A stretch of DNA of 64,000 nucleotides, taken from the NCBI GenBank assembly GCA_020635875.1, contig JACJYY010000002.1, positions 124,001 through 188,000 on the forward strand, given 5' to 3'. Shown one piece after another: positions 60,127-64,000 of the stretch. Within the stretch, counting starts at the first letter, position 1. Each line of letters starts with the position of its first letter. Source of the DNA: Flavobacteriales bacterium. GTDB taxonomy: Bacteria > Bacteroidota > Bacteroidia > Flavobacteriales > Flavobacteriaceae. The position numbers and the translations under genes are program-made. The notes beneath the pieces were generated by a model. It did no database searches. It had not been told where the DNA came from and saw only the letters and a list, made by a program, of their open reading frames with translations.

Positions 60127-61146
60127 ATGTCTGCAATTATTCACCCCGATTATTCTTTAAAAAAGCATAATACTTTTGGCATTGAAGCCAAAGCCAAAAC
60201 CTTTGTTTCAGTCAACAACATTACCGAATTACTAGAGGTTTTAAAAGAAAATCAATCTCAAGAAAAGTTAATTATTGGCGGAGGCAGTAACATGCTTTTG
60301 ACTAAAGACATTGACAAGTTAGTCATGCATATCAACCTAAAAGGCAAAAAAGTCATCAAGGAAGACGACGATCATGTTTGGGTAGAATTTCAGGGAGGAG
60401 AAAATTGGCACGAAGTGGTAGTATGGTGCATCCAAAATAATTACGGAGGGATCGAAAACATGTCTTTAATTCCAGGCAATATAGGTACTGCTCCTATTCA
60501 AAACATAGGTGCATACGGAGTAGAGCTCAAAGATTGTTTTGATTGTTGTCAAGCCATCCATATAGGTGATTTTCATACCCGACACTTTACAGCAAAAGAC
60601 TGTCATTTTGGATATCGCGAATCTGTGTTTAAAAACGAACTGAAAGACCAATACATAATTACTAGTGTCACACTTAAATTGACCAAACACTCACATATAT
60701 TACGCACCAACTATGGAGCGATTAATGAGGAGTTAACAAAAAACAACATTACCGAACCCACCATAAAGGACATTAGCCATGCCGTTATTGCCATTCGAAA
60801 GAGTAAACTCCCTGACCCTGCGGTATTAGGCAATAGTGGAAGTTTCTTTAAAAACCCTGTTATTATGACAGAAGACTATACGAAAATCCAACGTCAATAC
60901 CCTGACATGCCGCACTATACCGTTTCAGAAACTGAGACTAAAGTACCTGCGGGCTGGTTAATCGAACAAGCAGGATATAAAGGCAAAAGAATTGGTGACG
61001 CTGGTGTCCACGCTAAACAGGCTTTAGTCTTGGTTAATTACGGTCAAGCCAAAGGAATAGAAATATTGAATTTAGCCCACGAAATACAGCAAACTATTCT
61101 AGAAAAATTTTCTATAAAAATTGAAACGGAGGTCAATATTCTCTAA
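60127..61146 (+). CDS. murB: UDP-N-acetylenolpyruvoylglucosamine reductase
   Basis: An FAD enzyme of peptidoglycan precursor synthesis, 339 aa, type I by length. It begins HPDYSLKKHNTFGIEAKAK, the family N-terminal motif. FAD contacts are IGGGSNMLLT; GYRESVFKN contains the conserved Tyr/Arg/Ser block, and GNSGSFFKNPV the catalytic Ser. VPAGWLIEQAGYKGKRIGDA and VHAKQALVLVNYG complete it. It is 59 bp after the siroheme operon and may be co-transcribed. Confidence 0.97.
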   Translation: MSAIIHPDYSLKKHNTFGIEAKAKTFVSVNNITELLEVLKENQSQEKLIIGGGSNMLLTKDIDKLVMHINLKGKKVIKEDDDHVWVEFQGGENWHEVVVWCIQNNYGGIENMSLIPGNIGTAPIQNIGAYGVELKDCFDCCQAIHIGDFHTRHFTAKDCHFGYRESVFKNELKDQYIITSVTLKLTKHSHILRTNYGAINEELTKNNITEPTIKDISHAVIAIRKSKLPDPAVLGNSGSFFKNPVIMTEDYTKIQRQYPDMPHYTVSETETKVPAGWLIEQAGYKGKRIGDAGVHAKQALVLVNYGQAKGIEILNLAHEIQQTILEKFSIKIETEVNIL

Positions 61147-61176
61147 ACACCTTATACTTTCATAATATAAAAACAG

Positions 61177-61184
61177 TATTTTTG
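61177..61184 (+). promoter_or_regulatory. -7 element of the small Cys protein gene, 4 nt before ATG
   Basis: TATTTTTG, then CGCT, then ATG (61189): the same leaderless spacing as at rlmB and rarA. Confidence 0.5.
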
Positions 61185-61188
61185 CGCT

Positions 61189-61392
61189 ATGAAATTACTA
61201 GCATTAACATTAGGATTATTAGGCTTAGCGGTTGCAGGAATTGCGATTAAAATATGGGGCAAAAAAGACGGTAAATTTTCAGGTACTTGTGCCAGCCAAA
61301 GTCCTTTTTTAAACAAAGAAGGGGAAAATTGCAGCTATTGTGGTAAAACACCTGAACAACAAAAGGATTGTTCTGAACCGAAACACGCATAA
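61189..61392 (+). CDS. small membrane-anchored or secreted cysteine-rich protein
   Basis: A 67-aa protein. MKLLALTLGLLGLAVAGIAI is a membrane anchor or signal, followed by IKIWGKKDGKFSGTCASQSP and a C-terminal part with the cysteines of ENCSYCGKTPEQQKDCSEP. Four Cys in the last 35 residues, two as CxxC, could bind metal or form disulphides. Related small proteins exist in flavobacteria, in my recollection, without known function. It lies 5 bp before the glycosyltransferase gene. Confidence 0.7.
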   Translation: MKLLALTLGLLGLAVAGIAIKIWGKKDGKFSGTCASQSPFLNKEGENCSYCGKTPEQQKDCSEPKHA

Positions 61393-61397
61393 TACGA

Positions 61398-62525
61398 ATG
61401 ACCCCAGATGTAATTATTTTAAGTATTTTTGGATGTATTGTAAGCATCCAAATCATATACTATTTATTTATTTTTAGTGGATTTTCTTTCAGTAAAAAGG
61501 AACAAAAATCCACCCAAAAGGACAGTACACCAGTTTCCATAATAGTCTGTGCCCGCAATGAAGCCGAGAACATTACCAAATTAGTCCCTCAATTAGTAGG
61601 ACAAAAACACGATGCTCCATTTGAAATCATCCTTGTAAATGATGCCTCATACGACGAAACAGAAGATCTCATGGATAGTTTTGCTGAACAGCATCAAAAC
61701 ATCAAAATTGTAAAGGTCAAAGAGATTGAAACCAATGTGAATTGGAGTTCAAAAAAATACGCCTTGACTCTCGGAATTAAAGCCGCTAAATACAATCATC
61801 TTTTACTTACCGACGCAGACTGTATTCCTCTATCCAATAACTGGATCAGTCTAATGACTTCTCATTTCACAGAAAAGAAGAAAATCATTCTAGGTTACGG
61901 AGGATACAAAACCATAAAAAATAGCTTCGTCAATAAATTAGTGCGATTTGAGACTCTATTGACGGCTATTCAGTATTTTTCATTTGCTAAACGTGGTAAC
62001 CCTTACATGGGAGTTGGCCGAAATTTAGCGTACACCAGAGAGGTTTTTTTTGAAAATGACGGATTTGCCAATCACATGAAAATTCTATCAGGGGATGATG
62101 ATTTGTTCGTTAATGGCGCAGCCAACAAAAACAATACAGCCATCTGTTTCCACAAAGAAGCGGCTACTACATCTGTTCCTAAAAAAACATTTTCGGAATG
62201 GATTGATCAAAAAAGAAGACATATTTCTACAGCCAGTTTTTACAAAGGGAAAGACAAATTCTACTTGGGATTGTTTTATAGTTCGCAATTATTATTCATT
62301 GTAGGAACACTAACCGTTTTAGCCTTACAACTCGATTATATTATTGTAGCTGCTTTGATTAGCAGTCGGTATTTGTTTTCGTACTTAAGCATTGGATTTG
62401 GCGCTGGTAAATTAAATGAAAAAGGAATCCTTCCGTTATATCCAATAATCGAAATTGTATTGATCTTTTCTCAATTGTACTTATTTATTACCAACCTGTT
62501 TATAAAACCAAACCGTTGGCGTTAG
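61398..62525 (+). CDS. family 2 glycosyltransferase
   Basis: A 375-aa inner-membrane enzyme: one N-terminal segment, a GT-A domain (about 45-280) with SIIVCARNEAENITK, the DxD LLTDADCIPLS and the D/GDDDLF region (ILSGDDDLFVNGA), then two or three C-terminal segments. WIDQKRRHISTASF holds the family QxxRW-like motif (QKRRH). It transfers a sugar from a nucleotide donor to a lipid or polysaccharide acceptor; the acceptor is not known. It overlaps the sigma factor gene by 10 bp. Confidence 0.9.
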   Translation: MTPDVIILSIFGCIVSIQIIYYLFIFSGFSFSKKEQKSTQKDSTPVSIIVCARNEAENITKLVPQLVGQKHDAPFEIILVNDASYDETEDLMDSFAEQHQNIKIVKVKEIETNVNWSSKKYALTLGIKAAKYNHLLLTDADCIPLSNNWISLMTSHFTEKKKIILGYGGYKTIKNSFVNKLVRFETLLTAIQYFSFAKRGNPYMGVGRNLAYTREVFFENDGFANHMKILSGDDDLFVNGAANKNNTAICFHKEAATTSVPKKTFSEWIDQKRRHISTASFYKGKDKFYLGLFYSSQLLFIVGTLTVLALQLDYIIVAALISSRYLFSYLSIGFGAGKLNEKGILPLYPIIEIVLIFSQLYLFITNLFIKPNRWR

Positions 62526-63073
62526 ATTTAAATCAAGAGATTGAAAAAGCTATTAAGGGAGAGCAAAAGGCTTTTACCAAATTACTGGATAGCTATTGGA
62601 GCGATGTGTACAACTTCATGTTACAACGAACCTCAAGTGAAAATGACGCTGAAGACATTACTATAGAAACTTTCTCTAAGGCATTTGACAAAATCCACAC
62701 CTACAATAATCAGTTTGCTTTTAACACGTGGTTAATTGCCATCGGTAAAAATATTCATATTGACTCTATTCGTAAGAAAAAACCTGACCTCAATTACAAT
62801 ATTGATATTACCGAAGATCAAACTGCCAACAGAATAATAGATTCCTCTCCTACGGCAGAAGACGCCTTAATATTGGAACAAAACTTATCCGAATTGCTCC
62901 AGTTTATCAAACAGCTAAAACCTGATTACCAAGAAATTATTCAATTGCGGTATTTTCAGGAATTGAGTTATAACGAAATCAGCGAACAATTAAACCTGCC
63001 TTTAAGTAACGTAAAAGTGCGATTACTCAGAGCTAAAAAACTATTGGCAGAAATCATTCAAAACACAAAATAA
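62516..63073 (+). CDS. sigma-70 family RNA polymerase sigma factor (ECF-like)
   Basis: A 185-aa protein with region 2 (LLDSYWSDVYNFMLQRTSSE, AEDITIETFSKAFDKI, NTWLIAIGKNIHIDSIRKK) and region 4 (LNLPLSNVKVRLLRAKKLLA, with YQEIIQLRYFQELSYNEISE before it). Region 1.1 and region 3 are absent, as in ECF factors. No anti-sigma factor gene follows. The start is TTG at 62516, overlapping the glycosyltransferase stop; no in-frame ATG exists upstream that fits. The stop shares TAATG with the next gene. Confidence 0.87.
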   Translation: MALDLNQEIEKAIKGEQKAFTKLLDSYWSDVYNFMLQRTSSENDAEDITIETFSKAFDKIHTYNNQFAFNTWLIAIGKNIHIDSIRKKKPDLNYNIDITEDQTANRIIDSSPTAEDALILEQNLSELLQFIKQLKPDYQEIIQLRYFQELSYNEISEQLNLPLSNVKVRLLRAKKLLAEIIQNTK

Positions 63074-64000
63074 TGACCACATTTACGCTTAAAGAAAAGT
63101 TATCACACCTTTTTAGTTTACCCGTAATTGTAGCAGCATTAGGCTACTTTGTAGACATCTATGATTTATTGTTGTTTGGAATTGTACGTGTACCGAGCTT
63201 AAAAGATATGGGATTAGACGTGGATGTTGCAGGTACAGTAATCTTGAACGCACAAATGATAGGATTACTCCTTGGAGGAATTATTTGGGGGGTATTTGGA
63301 GACAAAAAAGGAAGACTATCTGTACTTTTTGGTTCTATATTAGTGTATTCGGTAGCCAATATTGCCTGTGGTTTTCTACCTCAAATCAATTTTGGAGATA
63401 AAGTAACGATATACGCCATATTACGTTTCATTGCAGGAATTGGATTAGCAGGCGAATTAGGAGCAGGAATCACATTGGTATCCGAATCCTTACCTAAAGA
63501 ATTAAGAGCCATCGGAACATCTATTGTAGCTGGATTCGGATTATTAGGTGCTGTTGTAGCTCAACTTTCAGTAGAGTTGGCTGGCGACTGGACGATTGCC
63601 TATTTTATTGGAGGTGGACTTGGACTGTTATTATTACTACTTAGGGTTGGCGTTGTCGAAAGTGGTATTTACCAAGACATTGAAGAACAAGAATCCATTG
63701 AAAAAGGAAATTTCCTATCCTTTTTTACCAACAAAGTACGTTTCATCAAATACCTAAAATGTATTGCAATTGGTTTACCTACTTGGTTTTGCATAGGCAT
63801 TTTGGCACTTATGGGCAACCAGTTTGCTCCAGAATTAGGTATTGAAACTATTAATCCAGGAAAAGCCATTATGTGGGCCTATATTGGAATTTCCTTCGGG
63901 GACTTTTCTAGTGGTTTCATTTCACACTTTTTAGCTTCACGCAAAAAAGCCATTTTATACATGATGGGCTTTACTATTATAGGAGTAAGTTTAATGTTGT
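63073..64000 (+). CDS. MFS transporter, 5' part (truncated by window edge)
   Basis: About 309 codons are visible of a protein expected to have 12 membrane segments. It starts MTTFTLKEKLSHLFSLPVIV, with GVFGDKKGRLSVLFGS as the MFS motif A between segments 2 and 3 and AGIGLAGELGAGITLVSESL in segment 4. Related sequences are proton symporters of the sugar or metabolite:H+ type. The ATG overlaps the sigma factor stop (TAATG), so the genes are translated in a coupled way. The substrate cannot be told from the visible part. Confidence 0.9.
   Translation, partial: MTTFTLKEKLSHLFSLPVIVAALGYFVDIYDLLLFGIVRVPSLKDMGLDVDVAGTVILNAQMIGLLLGGIIWGVFGDKKGRLSVLFGSILVYSVANIACGFLPQINFGDKVTIYAILRFIAGIGLAGELGAGITLVSESLPKELRAIGTSIVAGFGLLGAVVAQLSVELAGDWTIAYFIGGGLGLLLLLLRVGVVESGIYQDIEEQESIEKGNFLSFFTNKVRFIKYLKCIAIGLPTWFCIGILALMGNQFAPELGIETINPGKAIMWAYIGISFGDFSSGFISHFLASRKKAILYMMGFTIIGVSLML

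Overview
The window looks like a chromosome segment of a member of the Flavobacteriaceae (phylum Bacteroidota). The DNA is AT-rich. Promoters have the Bacteroidota -7 element TAnnTTTG instead of a sigma70 -10 box. Two exported proteins end in type IX secretion sorting domains. The str, S10, spc and alpha ribosomal operons are fused into one block, as is usual in this phylum. No rRNA, tRNA, insertion sequence or prophage was recognised.

Layout. (1) 1-1198: 5' part of thrS, cut by the window edge. (2) 1316-11676: a type II-C CRISPR-Cas locus between the housekeeping genes thrS and aroC. Its parts are cas1-cas2 (+), a ParDE toxin-antitoxin pair with a 26-bp palindromic operator (-), a three-gene cassette with a MazF/PemK-like toxin (-) bracketed by a 56-bp direct repeat, an array of 30 repeats and 29 spacers (4597-6542), four tandem 110-112 bp units holding decayed repeat-like sequence, cas9 (-, 1430 aa) and a canonical tracrRNA (+) beside aroC. 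A second copy of the tracrRNA anti-repeat lies in the cas9 leader. (3) 11702-16758: aroC, a dicarboxylate/amino-acid symporter, a divergent proline-dehydrogenase-like protein, a PlsC acyltransferase and a MarC protein. (4) 16901-24310: a 1030-aa type IX secreted protein, argS, eno and carA. (5) 24398-41252: 31 genes on the minus strand from rpsL to rplQ, including fusA, secY, infA, rpmJ and rpoA. (6) 41433-50274: an Omp85-like barrel, rlmB, a rhomboid protease, rarA, an AbiH-family phage-defence gene, an ABC transporter with a His-rich loop and an associated exported protein, and a small exported protein. (7) 50570-55044: radC, mpl, a TPR protein, obgE and adk. (8) 55205-64000: a type IX secreted subtilase, a porin divergent from siroheme genes (cobA-type and Met8-type), murB, a small Cys-rich protein, a glycosyltransferase, an ECF-like sigma factor and a truncated MFS transporter.

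How the parts work together. Cas1-Cas2 acquire spacers. The array is read on the minus strand as repeats that start GUUGUGG. The tracrRNA pairs with these repeats and loads them on Cas9. The most unusual point is the cas9 5' leader. On the minus strand it carries a CRISPR-repeat mimic that can pair with the tracrRNA at least as well as a genuine repeat does. On the plus strand it carries a second tracr anti-repeat behind its own promoter-like element. Either reading suggests RNA-level autoregulation of cas9, which is untested. The toxin-antitoxin cassette and the decayed repeat units show that the array flanks have been repeatedly rearranged.
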